Shown piece by piece: positions 1 through 6,511 of a stretch of 12,126 nt of DNA. Below the pieces are notes generated by a model, which was given only the letters and a program-made list of their open reading frames with translations, had not been told where the DNA came from and searched no databases. Position 1 is the stretch's first letter. Each line of letters starts with the position of its first letter. This DNA is from DASWFI01 sp036394315 (GTDB lineage Bacteria; Patescibacteriota; Doudnabacteria; UBA920; O2-02-FULL-48-8), in NCBI GenBank assembly GCA_036394315.1, contig DASWFI010000097.1:1-12126 (forward strand), written 5' to 3'. The position numbers and the translations under genes were made by a program.

Positions 1-2
1 CG

Positions 3-134
3 TTCATTGTGATTGTCATAATTCTCAGTGTGGCGACTCACTCTTTTGTTTACAAGGGGGTTCAAAGCAACTTAAGCTTCAGTATCATTCCCGTTGGAAA
101 CAGGGTCTTGGCCCAGTATCATCTTCCATTGTAA
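3..134 (+). CDS. C-terminal fragment of an unidentified protein, probably membrane-associated
   Basis: This frame is open from the left edge to a TAA at 132-134 and encodes the last 43 residues of a protein whose start lies outside the window. The fragment begins with a hydrophobic run (FIVIVIILSVA), like the end of a membrane helix, followed by a short polar tail ending in HLPL. Codon choice resembles that of the neighbours, and a possible terminator hairpin begins at the stop codon, which supports the strand and the end. The other two forward frames are closed early or give Cys/Ser-rich sequence unlike a protein end. No family can be named from so short a piece. It could be non-coding. Confidence 0.45.
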   Translation, partial: FIVIVIILSVATHSFVYKGVQSNLSFSIIPVGNRVLAQYHLPL

Positions 135-156
135 AATGCTTCCAGTGGCTCTTTTT
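126..156 (+). terminator. Possible Rho-independent terminator
   Basis: CCATTG (126-131) can pair with CAGTGG (143-148), with one T-G wobble, across an 11-base loop, followed by CTCTTTTTG with a five-T run at 152-156. The hairpin overlaps the stop codon of the left-edge gene. The stem is short, so the call is tentative. Confidence 0.35.
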
Positions 157-205
157 GTAGTTACTGAATTATACTTAGTATCATACAATTATCAAAACTA
201 CCGTT

Positions 206-234
206 TTGGCATTTATCAAATATATAGGTATAAT
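206..234 (+). promoter_or_regulatory. Sigma70-type promoter for the repeat-protein/lipoprotein unit
   Basis: TTGGCA (206-211, five of six consensus bases) and a perfect TATAAT (229-234) are separated by exactly 17 bases. Transcription would begin near 241, leaving a leader of about 57 bases. The leader has no Shine-Dalgarno sequence before the ATG at 298. A second, weaker TATAAA lies at 277-282. Confidence 0.75.
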
Positions 235-297
235 ATTACTCATAGGCTCAGCATGATTATTTTAACTCGGATTGAGTATAAAGATTAAAGCCAACTT

Positions 298-1329
298 ATG
301 TTCCAGAAAAAAAATCTACTCTCTTTAGTAATTATAGTTACCTTGATTCTGGTAGGATTTTTGATTTATCTAAAACCTAAACCTCCGGTGGCTCAAATCC
401 AGACTTCTTGGAAACAAACCCTGTTTCAGACAAAAAATTTGGACGCGAAGATTCAAGCTATTATAAAAATCGTAGATACCAAGGATCCTTTGGCTGCATT
501 GAACGAATTAAATTCCCAGATGAAAACCGACAAAGAGATATTTAAAAATTGCCATGGCATTGCCCATGAAATCGGTCACCGTGCGTATGATAAATATAAA
601 AATTTTGCCGAAGCCATGAAGTACCAGAACGTTGTCTGTAGTGATGGTTATCTGCATGGCGTAATCGAACAAAGATTTTTTTATGCCAAAAACCCTGAAG
701 CTATCTTAAGTGATATGAAAACCGTGTGCGATGGCGTAAAAGAATCCGGACGATGCTATCATGGGGTGGGTCATGGGCTTATGTATTATTTTGCAAATGA
801 CCTGCCGAAAGTATTAGATGTCTGCGATAAATATAAGAATGCGGCCCAAGGACGCTGTTACGAAGGGGCTTTCATGGAAAATTTTCTCTCCGACGCAGTC
901 ATCCATCCTTCCGTGTATTTAGACAGCAAAAATTCTTTATATCCTTGTCCCACAGAGTTGAGCCGGTACAAATCGTATTGTTATTTTTATGCCCCGATTT
1001 ATTATTTAAGTTTGCACAGTAACGATTATGCCGCAGCATTAGAGTGGTGCACTACTGCAGAAAAAGTTGGGGTGCCGGAATGTATCCGCGGGGTAGGAAG
1101 TCTTGCCATGAAATATAACATCGATCAACCAAAAGCTGTCGAGGCAATCTGCAATAGAGCGAAGAACAAACAGCAAACATCCTCCTGCATTGATGGTATG
1201 GTCAGTTATTATCTAACTTTCTATGACCATCTCTCAAAAGCAATTGACATGTGTGCAACTATGGAATTAAAAAATCAACCCGCTTGCAATGCCGCAGTGG
1301 ATCGTCGCAGTAAACTTTTCCTTAATTAA
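298..1329 (+). CDS. Membrane-anchored protein of Cys-paired ~34-residue repeats with HExxH-like motif, function unknown
   Basis: The protein has 343 residues. Residues 6-25 form one hydrophobic segment after a short basic N-terminus, giving a signal anchor with the rest outside the membrane. The exported part carries 14 cysteines in a regular pattern: first/second cysteines at 144/153, 176/187, 217/228, 251/262, 285/297 and 319/330. Most pairs are spaced C-x10-C, and the later units repeat every 33-35 residues. Several units follow A-(x)3-4-C...C-x-x-G, which resembles TPR or Sel1-type helical repeats with one disulfide per unit. Two earlier cysteines (85, 114) sit in divergent units. A histidine cluster overlies the first repeats: CHGIAHEIGH (85-94, containing HEIGH), GYLHG (117-121) and CYHGVGHG (153-160), suggesting a metal site. 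I recall similar Cys/His proteins in CPR genomes but know no assigned function. It is co-transcribed with the lipoprotein 7 bases downstream. Protease activity would be a guess. Confidence 0.85.
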   Translation: MFQKKNLLSLVIIVTLILVGFLIYLKPKPPVAQIQTSWKQTLFQTKNLDAKIQAIIKIVDTKDPLAALNELNSQMKTDKEIFKNCHGIAHEIGHRAYDKYKNFAEAMKYQNVVCSDGYLHGVIEQRFFYAKNPEAILSDMKTVCDGVKESGRCYHGVGHGLMYYFANDLPKVLDVCDKYKNAAQGRCYEGAFMENFLSDAVIHPSVYLDSKNSLYPCPTELSRYKSYCYFYAPIYYLSLHSNDYAAALEWCTTAEKVGVPECIRGVGSLAMKYNIDQPKAVEAICNRAKNKQQTSSCIDGMVSYYLTFYDHLSKAIDMCATMELKNQPACNAAVDRRSKLFLN

Positions 1330-1336
1330 AAAATTT

Positions 1337-1777
1337 ATGAAACGCATAACTTTGGTGATAGCATCTGTTTTGCTTCTGGCTTCTGCCTGTAATAAGCCTA
1401 AAAATTCAGTAATCCAAACTCCACCTTCGACGCCGGCAGTTATAGTACCGGCCAAACAACCAATGAAAGAGGCTCTTCCTCTGCCCGCACTGCATACCGT
1501 AGGACAAGTCACTTGGCATGCAGGGGGTTTTATTAACCAACGGGTTCGTGTCAGAGGCTATCTGCTCAAAACTGAAAAAGGCTATATTTTATTTTCCGAT
1601 GAATCCTCAGGTCCGATAACTCTGCACGATCTGCCAGTAACAGGAGTTGGTATTGAAAATATGAAAACCAAACTTAAATATGAACTTGTCGGGACATTTT
1701 TGGATCATGGTCTTACTGCCAGCAATAAAAGTCCTAATCATTTGGAACTTGAAACCCCTTCAACTCAAGTCAAATAG
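1337..1777 (+). CDS. Small lipoprotein with OB-fold-like domain
   Basis: The 146-residue product starts MKRITLVIASVLLLASAC, a lipoprotein signal with Cys18 as the likely lipidated residue. The lipobox is imperfect, with Ala rather than Leu at -3. A Pro/Lys-rich linker (about residues 20-52) leads to a compact beta-rich domain (about 54-140). The pattern VRVRGYLLKTEKGYILFSDE, followed by a second strand set around KYELVGTF, resembles small bacterial OB-fold domains. The frame is open upstream to an ATG at 1289, but that ATG lies inside the preceding gene and would bury the signal peptide, so 1337 is chosen. The gene begins 7 bases after the repeat-protein stop, so the two likely share a transcript and a location outside the membrane. 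No precise function is recognised. Confidence 0.8.
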   Translation: MKRITLVIASVLLLASACNKPKNSVIQTPPSTPAVIVPAKQPMKEALPLPALHTVGQVTWHAGGFINQRVRVRGYLLKTEKGYILFSDESSGPITLHDLPVTGVGIENMKTKLKYELVGTFLDHGLTASNKSPNHLELETPSTQVK

Positions 1778-1793
1778 ACACAAAATTGAACAC

Positions 1794-1827
1794 CAACAAT
1801 TCGCCATTTAGTGGACTGTTGTTTTTT
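1794..1827 (+). terminator. Probable Rho-independent terminator after the lipoprotein gene
   Basis: CAACA (1794-1798) pairs with TGTTG (1817-1821). An inner CCA/TGG pairing (1804-1806 with 1812-1814) sits across an internal loop, and six T follow at 1822-1827. The stem is imperfect, but position and T-run fit. The last T also belongs to the extended -10 of the next gene. Confidence 0.55.
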
Positions 1828-1835
1828 GTTATACT
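1827..1835 (+). promoter_or_regulatory. Extended -10 promoter giving a leaderless DedA transcript
   Basis: TG-T-TATACT at 1827-1835 is an extended -10 element. No good -35 is seen. Only six bases (TGAGAT) separate it from the ATG at 1842, so transcription would start on or next to the start codon. Confidence 0.5.
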
Positions 1836-1841
1836 TGAGAT

Positions 1842-2429
1842 ATGTTTTTTAGCTTTACAAAAATCTTAGAATTACTGGTCCATTATAGGTATTTCGTACT
1901 TTTTCCCATCTCCATTGTGGAAGGGCCGATTGTGACTGTACTGGGAGGGTTTTTAGCTTCTATGGGGCAACTGAGTGTGTTGTGGGTTTTTGTGGTGGTG
2001 GTTTTAGGCGATCTGGTGGGAGACAGTTTATACTATTTTTTGGGTACTAAAAGCAGAAACCTCGCTGAAAGCAGCGTAATGAAGTTTTTGGGGATTACCG
2101 AAGAAAGATTGGTTTCGCTTGATGAGCATTTCACCAAACACACAGGGAAAACTTTGCTGCTGGGAAAATTCACCCAAGCTTTCGGTTCAGTGGTGTTGGT
2201 GGCGGCAGGAGCGGCAAGAATCAGTTACCTAAAATTTATTTTATATAATTTTATCGGAACAGTTCCTAAATCTATAATTTTGATTTTGGTAGGATATTAT
2301 TTCGGTCAGGCGTACGCCACGATTGATCGTTATTTAAATTTGGGTACTTATTTCATGATCGGGGCCGCGGTGGTTTTAATTGGATTGTATTTTTTGGTTA
2401 TAAAATTTTCGAAGCGATTTTTCAAATAA
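1842..2429 (+). CDS. DedA-family membrane protein
   Basis: The 195-residue polytopic protein has the DedA (SNARE-associated/VTT) layout: a re-entrant region near residues 24-42 with an E-G-P motif (27-29) and LGGFLASMG. A GD...D..YY..G segment follows at 56-68, then an amphipathic loop (about 72-105) and the AAGAARISYLKF...YNFIG segment (121-139) that matches the family's AG..R..Y..F...N..G motif. Two C-terminal hydrophobic helices follow (about 143-158 and 168-188). Characterised DedA proteins are linked to phospholipid or undecaprenyl-phosphate translocation and proton-motive-force-dependent growth. The usual F-x-x-R-[FY]-x-P motif reads GKFTQAF here (108-114), so the conserved Arg and Pro are replaced. 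It stands alone between its own promoter and a convergent glycosyltransferase gene 2 bases away. Confidence 0.85.
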   Translation: MFFSFTKILELLVHYRYFVLFPISIVEGPIVTVLGGFLASMGQLSVLWVFVVVVLGDLVGDSLYYFLGTKSRNLAESSVMKFLGITEERLVSLDEHFTKHTGKTLLLGKFTQAFGSVVLVAAGAARISYLKFILYNFIGTVPKSIILILVGYYFGQAYATIDRYLNLGTYFMIGAAVVLIGLYFLVIKFSKRFFK

Positions 2430-2431
2430 AG

Positions 2432-3112
2432 TTATTTAACTTTTAGCCGGGTCATACGTACATACTGCATTCCAGCTTCCAACACTGATACAGTCTTGAA
2501 AATATCGCGCATCATGTTAAAATCGCCTTTGACCCCCGCCATAAATCCACTTTTTTTGTACTTTAGCGGACTGATGACGTTCATCATGGGTACGATTTTG
2601 ATTCGATATTTATTTTTTATAATCAGTCGATTGAGGAAAACTTCCAAACCAAACGCCCGGAGCTTCGGAATTTCATTGAGATGACCCTGGATTAATTTTT
2701 TAAGAAATACCCGCTCGCCAGAAATATAATCAATCCCAACCATTCGATCAAACCAAGGACTATTTTTCCGAATGCTAATCGCTATGTCAGCCTGGCCGGA
2801 AAGCACCGGATCCACCATATCGGTGATATTTTCCGCTGTAAGCCCAACCAAATCCGCATCCAGCAAAAAAATAATATTGCCTGTAGCATTGTTGATTCCA
2901 GTAAACACCGCCATGCTTTTACCTTGATTTTTCGGTTGTTTTATTAATCGAATGTTGGGAAATTGCCTAACCACTTCGTCGGTATGATCTATCGAGCCAT
3001 CATCCACTACGATTACTTCTGAAAGTTTGGGATGATTGTGAACTGCCTGTAAGACCTTGGCAATTCGGTCGTATTCATTAAATGCTGCGATTATACAAGA
3101 GATTTTATCCAT
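2432..3112 (-). CDS. GT2 family glycosyltransferase, DPM1-like
   Basis: This 226-residue GT-A-fold enzyme is predicted to transfer a sugar from a nucleotide donor. It shows the N-terminal strand ISCIIAAFNE (4-13), the nucleotide-binding VVDDGS (35-40) followed by D-x-T, then NQGKSMAV (62-69), and the metal-binding DADL (85-88; D85-A-D87). These features resemble dolichyl-phosphate or polyprenyl-phosphate sugar synthases. There is no C-terminal membrane domain, so it would act at the inner face of the membrane or in the cytosol. It is not a close paralog of the two plus-strand GT2 genes nearby, which carry NNAS in place of DDGS. It converges with the DedA gene and diverges from the next GT2 gene. 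The acceptor is unknown. Confidence 0.85.
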   Translation of the reverse strand: MDKISCIIAAFNEYDRIAKVLQAVHNHPKLSEVIVVDDGSIDHTDEVVRQFPNIRLIKQPKNQGKSMAVFTGINNATGNIIFLLDADLVGLTAENITDMVDPVLSGQADIAISIRKNSPWFDRMVGIDYISGERVFLKKLIQGHLNEIPKLRAFGLEVFLNRLIIKNKYRIKIVPMMNVISPLKYKKSGFMAGVKGDFNMMRDIFKTVSVLEAGMQYVRMTRLKVK

Positions 3113-3119
3113 ATATTTA

Positions 3120-3148
3120 ATTATATGTTATTCTTATGGTAAGGTAAA
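3120..3148 (-). promoter_or_regulatory. Promoter of the minus-strand glycosyltransferase, leaderless
   Basis: Read on the minus strand, TTTACC (3143-3148) and a perfect TATAAT (3120-3125) are separated by 17 bases. Seven bases then lead to the ATG at 3112, so the transcript would start at or beside the start codon. The element fills most of the 39-base divergent gap and overlaps the start region of the plus-strand gene at 3152. Confidence 0.65.
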
Positions 3149-3151
3149 ATT

Positions 3152-3916
3152 ATGAAGATAAGTTTTGTTATCCCGGCCTATAACGAAGAAACACAAATTG
3201 CGAAATGTTTGATCAGCGTAATTAAGGCGATAGATAAAAAGTTTCAAGATTTCGAAATTATCGTAGTAAATAACGCTAGCATAGACAATACGGCTCCTAT
3301 CGCTCGATCCTTCGAGCATGTAAAAGTGGTGGACGAGCCTGTGAAAGGATTGTCACGCGCCCGCCAAGCGGGATTTTTGGCTTCCACTGGTGATTTGATC
3401 GCCAATATCGACGCAGACACTCTGCCGACATCAGAGTGGATTAATAAAGTGATGACTGAATTTTCAAAAAATCCATCGCTTGTGGCATTGAGCGGTCCAT
3501 ATATATATTATGATTTATCCACCACATACAATTTTTTTATCAGGATTTTTTATTATTTAGGTTTTATCAGTTATTTATTCAATAGATTTATATTCCGCTC
3601 AAGCTCCATGCTTCAGGGCGGCAATTATGTAGTGCGAAGGGAGGCTTTGGAAAAAATTGGCGGGTTTGATCCCAAATTTACTTTTTATGGCGAGGATACA
3701 GACACCGCGAGAAAACTGCATGAAGTGGGTGATGTGAAATTTACTTTTGATTTACCCATGAACACTTCGGGGCGTCGAATCGCGGAGGAAGGTCTGCTGA
3801 CAATGGGAATGCGTTATAGCATCAATCATTTTTGGACCATCTTTTTGAAACGTCCGTTTAGCTTGTCTGTAGTAGAACATTCGCAAGAACCGCGATCAAA
3901 AAATAATTTAAAATAA
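3152..3916 (+). CDS. GT2 family glycosyltransferase
   Basis: The 254-residue enzyme begins MKISFVIPAYNEE, the typical first strand of GT2 enzymes. VVNNASIDNT (38-47) stands where DDGS is usual, DADT (87-90) is the metal-binding DxD-type motif, and GGFD (170-173) with GEDTD (180-184) forms the acceptor-side ED motif. An aromatic, moderately hydrophobic stretch (about 128-150) may be an interfacial membrane helix. The start is supported by AAGG seven bases upstream. It aligns almost without gaps to the gene at 6512 through about residue 236, so the two are paralogs. The next gene begins one base after the stop, implying co-transcription. Donor and acceptor sugars cannot be read from the sequence. 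Confidence 0.85.
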   Translation: MKISFVIPAYNEETQIAKCLISVIKAIDKKFQDFEIIVVNNASIDNTAPIARSFEHVKVVDEPVKGLSRARQAGFLASTGDLIANIDADTLPTSEWINKVMTEFSKNPSLVALSGPYIYYDLSTTYNFFIRIFYYLGFISYLFNRFIFRSSSMLQGGNYVVRREALEKIGGFDPKFTFYGEDTDTARKLHEVGDVKFTFDLPMNTSGRRIAEEGLLTMGMRYSINHFWTIFLKRPFSLSVVEHSQEPRSKNNLK

Positions 3917-3917
3917 T

Positions 3918-4355
3918 ATGCGTGATATATTAAAAGATATTTTAGATTTGAATGATTTTAAAAAGCAGCTATTACTGACTATTTTAGTGTTTTTTCTGGG
4001 TTCTTACTTGGTAGTCCGAGTTTACTCTCTAGTTTACGGTCATTCTATTTTTATTGAAGGATACCAGATTCATCATTTTTATTTCGGCACTTTATTTATT
4101 ACGGTCGGAGGGATAACAGCGTTGTTGACTGAGGGTAGGCGATTCCGTAGACTTGCCAGTGTACTGATCGGCATAGGCATCGGATTATTTGCAGACGAAT
4201 TAGGTTTGTTGCTTAACTGCACCACTCGTAACCATTACTGCGCTTATACTTTTCCGGATCAGTATGAATTTGTGGTATATATCGCAAGCACCATAATATT
4301 TCTTATAGTTTTGTTGGCCATGTACAATCGCAGCAAAGGCGATAAGGAACAATAG
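3918..4355 (+). CDS. Small integral membrane protein with HH and DE pairs, function unknown
   Basis: The 145-residue protein has about four hydrophobic segments (about 17-40, 54-70, 79-99 and 118-135). Polar residues lie in or at the edge of them: HHFYFG (52-57), and GIGIGLFADELG (85-96) with D93-E94. Two cysteines (101, 108) lie in the short loop that follows. His-His facing Asp-Glu inside a small membrane protein suggests a metal site or an intramembrane catalytic centre, but I know no characterised family with this exact pattern. The gene starts one base after the GT2 stop and is followed by a strong terminator, so it is the second and last gene of that unit. No Shine-Dalgarno sequence is seen, which suggests translational coupling. 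Confidence 0.75.
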   Translation: MRDILKDILDLNDFKKQLLLTILVFFLGSYLVVRVYSLVYGHSIFIEGYQIHHFYFGTLFITVGGITALLTEGRRFRRLASVLIGIGIGLFADELGLLLNCTTRNHYCAYTFPDQYEFVVYIASTIIFLIVLLAMYNRSKGDKEQ

Positions 4356-4388
4356 CGAATTCAGACATTTTACTACCAGTAAATGATG

Positions 4389-4416
4389 AAAAGCCTTGAC
4401 TTTTTAAGGCTTTTTT
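4389..4416 (+). terminator. Strong Rho-independent terminator
   Basis: AAAAGCCTT (4389-4397) pairs perfectly with AAGGCTTTT (4406-4414) over an eight-base loop, followed by T to 4416. A smaller stem-loop (4366-4374 with 4378-4385, one bulged T) lies just upstream. It closes the GT2/membrane-protein unit and overlaps the next promoter. Confidence 0.85.
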
Positions 4417-4424
4417 GCTATCCT
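4396..4424 (+). promoter_or_regulatory. Promoter of the ABC exporter, embedded in the terminator
   Basis: TTGACT (4396-4401, five of six) and TATCCT (4419-4424), the latter preceded by TGC as an extended -10, are 17 bases apart. The -35 lies within the terminator hairpin. Transcription would start near 4431, leaving a leader of about 70 bases that can fold. Confidence 0.65.
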
Positions 4425-4444
4425 AATACACTATCTGGGGAGAC

Positions 4445-4494
4445 GAAGTTAACTGATCCAGCTTCTGGCTGATGCTTATTATTAATCAAACTTC
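4445..4494 (+). promoter_or_regulatory. Foldable 5' leader of the ABC exporter, possible cis-regulatory RNA
   Basis: GAAGTT (4445-4450) can pair with AACTTC (4489-4494). Inside it, TGAT (4454-4457) can pair with ATCA (4485-4488), and CAGC (4459-4462) with GCTG (4468-4471) around a five-base loop. The closing stem ends seven bases before the ATG at 4502, so folding could affect ribosome access. It matches no riboswitch class I know, and short stems like these can arise by chance. Confidence 0.3.
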
Positions 4495-4501
4495 ATTTAG
4501 T

Positions 4502-5182
4502 ATGAGTAATATATTGCAAACCATAAATGTTACTAAAATTTACGAAAACGGAGTCGATACTCCTGCACTTTCGGATATTTCGCTTACGATAAAAAAAGGT
4601 GAAAGTGTGGCTATTATTGGTAAGTCCGGCAGCGGGAAGTCTACTCTCATGCATATTCTGGCTACGTTGGATCGACCCACCAGCGGTTCCTTGATAGTAG
4701 ATAATATCGATGCCACTAAATTTTCTTCCAAGGATTTGGATAATCTTCGTAACCAAAAATTTGGCTTTGTATTTCAGCAATTTTTTTTGAATGGCCGCAA
4801 CACCTGTCTTGAAAATGTAATGCTGCCTTTGGTGATTGGCGGAGTTTCTAAAAAAGAACGTCAAAGAAAGGCTAAGGAAATTCTGGCGGCCGTGGGTCTC
4901 TCTGCTCAGATCAACCAGAAAGCCAATAATTTGTCGGGTGGACAGAAACAACGTTTGTGCTTGGCAAGAGCGTTGGTTACGGATCCTCAAATAATTTTTG
5001 CGGATGAACCTACGGGAAATTTGGATACGGAAAATGGCAAGATTGTTATTGAACTTTTGTTTCGGCTTCAGAAAGAAAAGGGGATCACGCTTATCATAGT
5101 GACTCATGATCCTGATTTATCCAAACTCTGCGACCGATCCATTCTCATTAAAGATGGTAGAATTGTCGGAGAAAATTCATGA
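4502..5182 (+). CDS. ABC transporter ATP-binding protein, MacB/LolD type
   Basis: The 226-residue ATPase powers the permease encoded by the next gene. All motifs are present: Walker A GKSGSGKST (40-48), Q-loop FQQ (91-93), signature LSGGQKQR (144-151), Walker B IIFADEP with catalytic E169, and H-loop H202. The ENV.LPL stretch (104-110) and overall length match the MacB/LolD branch of exporters and lipoprotein extractors. An in-frame ATG at 4472 would add ten residues, but 4502 gives the usual family N-terminus and lies after the leader fold. No clear Shine-Dalgarno sequence precedes either start. The gene overlaps the permease by four bases (ATGA). The substrate could be a peptide, a lipid-linked product or a lipoprotein and cannot be told from the sequence. 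Confidence 0.9.
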   Translation: MSNILQTINVTKIYENGVDTPALSDISLTIKKGESVAIIGKSGSGKSTLMHILATLDRPTSGSLIVDNIDATKFSSKDLDNLRNQKFGFVFQQFFLNGRNTCLENVMLPLVIGGVSKKERQRKAKEILAAVGLSAQINQKANNLSGGQKQRLCLARALVTDPQIIFADEPTGNLDTENGKIVIELLFRLQKEKGITLIIVTHDPDLSKLCDRSILIKDGRIVGENS

Positions 5183-6447
5183 AAATTTTAGATTTAATCC
5201 AAATTTCTCAGAGTAATCTAGTTCGTTCTAAGCTTCGAACGTCTTTGACAATCCTGGCGGTGTTTATCGGAACATTTACAATTTCCATAACCAATGGAGT
5301 GGGGAATGGGGTCAATGCTTACATCAACAAAGAGCTGGGGAATGTGGGAGTTAATAATGCGTTTGTGGTTCAAAACAACTCTTCTCGATCAAGCCCTCTT
5401 GCAAACGAAGTCGTGAAGTATGATCCAGAACAAAAAACTGGGATGTTTAATACTACTTTAGTAAGCAACAGCGATATCTCAAAGATTGAGAATATAAAAA
5501 ATGTGGTGAAAGTGACTCCCCACTACGTCCCTCGAATAGATTATGTAACCACAAACTCCGACAAGTATCAGGCTGCGGCGCAGTCTTACATCGCAGGTCT
5601 TAATTTAGATATGGCTTCGGGGCGCGCACTGAACACCGAGAGCAATGATGAAATTACAATTCCTATTCGCTATATTTCACCTTTAGGTTTCTCGCAAGCC
5701 TCCAACGCAATTGGCAAAAAACTTACGGTAGGATATAAGGATTCAAAAAACATTCAAATTGAAAAAACGCTTACCATAGTGGGCGTCCAGCAGGAGTCGA
5801 TTTTGGGAAGCGCCACTTTATATATTGCACCTAATCTTGCGGAGCAAATCCAACTAGATCAAACGGCGGGGATAAGCAGCATTGCCGGGACTTATGAATC
5901 GCTTCTTGTGGAATTTGATAAAAATCTTCCAAAAAAAGACGCGGATGCACTAAGGCAAGTATTGCTGGCAAACAAATATACGGCACAAACGATACAAGAT
6001 CGGATCGGAACATTCAGCAAAATAATCAATGGCATATTGATGGGCTTAAATATCTTTGGAATCATAGCACTTTTGGTCGCCGCTTTTGGAATTGTGAATA
6101 CCCTGCTGATGGCAGTGAATGAACGAACTTCTGAGATTGGGCTTATGAAAGCCCTTGGCGCTAATTCTAGAACAGTATTTGGAATTTTTTCTCTGGAGGC
6201 TGCCAGTATCGGGTTTTGGGGAGCATTGATTGGCATTGGGGCTAGCATGGCCGTGGGTACTGTAGTTAATCGATATGCCGCTCATAATTTTCTGAAAGAT
6301 TTTGTTGGTTTTAACCTTCTAGAATTTCCTCTAGTTTCTTCAGTGGCAATTTTGGTGGGTATAGTCGTATTGGCATTCCTGGCCGGCACACTGCCATCCA
6401 TCAAAGCCAGCCGCTTGGACCCGATCAAGGCTCTTCGGTATGAATAA
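5179..6447 (+). CDS. ABC transporter permease, MacB/FtsX-like
   Basis: The 422-residue permease has the four-helix MacB plan: a first membrane helix at about residues 21-39, a large extracytoplasmic MacB_PCD-type domain (about 40-280), and three C-terminal helices (about 284-310, 335-361 and 385-405). The cytoplasmic coupling segment NERTSEIGLMKALGA (314-328) and the ending SIKASRLDPIKALRYE are hallmarks of the FtsX/MacB core. GGAG seven bases upstream gives a real ribosome binding site, and the start overlaps the ATPase stop by four bases, so the two are translationally coupled. MacB-type systems use mechanotransmission to move or release substrates on the outer side of the membrane. No adjacent membrane-fusion (MacA-like) gene is seen, as expected for an organism with a single membrane. 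Confidence 0.9.
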   Translation: MKILDLIQISQSNLVRSKLRTSLTILAVFIGTFTISITNGVGNGVNAYINKELGNVGVNNAFVVQNNSSRSSPLANEVVKYDPEQKTGMFNTTLVSNSDISKIENIKNVVKVTPHYVPRIDYVTTNSDKYQAAAQSYIAGLNLDMASGRALNTESNDEITIPIRYISPLGFSQASNAIGKKLTVGYKDSKNIQIEKTLTIVGVQQESILGSATLYIAPNLAEQIQLDQTAGISSIAGTYESLLVEFDKNLPKKDADALRQVLLANKYTAQTIQDRIGTFSKIINGILMGLNIFGIIALLVAAFGIVNTLLMAVNERTSEIGLMKALGANSRTVFGIFSLEAASIGFWGALIGIGASMAVGTVVNRYAAHNFLKDFVGFNLLEFPLVSSVAILVGIVVLAFLAGTLPSIKASRLDPIKALRYE

Positions 6448-6460
6448 TAAGGATTTATAT

Positions 6461-6486
6461 AAAACACCCACTTCAACGAGTGTTTT
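6461..6486 (+). terminator. Possible terminator after the ABC exporter
   Basis: AAAACAC (6461-6467) pairs with GTGTTTT (6480-6486) across twelve bases, and an inner CACT/AGTG pairing is also possible. The stem ends in T but the free T-run is minimal, so termination may be partial. It lies just before the next gene's -10. Confidence 0.45.
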
Positions 6487-6499
6487 GATAAATATAAGG

Positions 6500-6505
6500 T
6501 ATAAT
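6500..6505 (+). promoter_or_regulatory. -10 element giving a leaderless transcript for the third GT2 gene
   Basis: A perfect TATAAT is followed by six bases (AAGAGT) and the ATG at 6512. No matching -35 and no TG extension are seen. The spacing would place the transcription start on the start codon. Confidence 0.45.
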
Positions 6506-6511
6506 AAGAGT

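Noticed and set aside
94..288. 64-residue plus-strand reading frame in the region before the first full gene
   Set aside because: It overlaps the end of the left-edge gene, the possible terminator and the clear promoter at 206-234, and its sequence is rich in Tyr, Ile and Asn as expected of AT-rich non-coding DNA.
2427..2445. Short AT inverted repeat between the DedA gene and the convergent glycosyltransferase as a terminator
   Set aside because: The pairing is a few A-T bases only, with no GC stem or usable T-run.
4493..5107. 204-residue minus-strand frame opposite the ABC ATPase
   Set aside because: The plus strand carries all ABC motifs; the antisense frame shows no domain and has a composition typical of a mirrored gene.
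6440..6511. Upstream start for the third GT2 gene
   Set aside because: The extra 24 residues overlap the permease end and a terminator, and the paralog starts exactly at the MKISF methionine.
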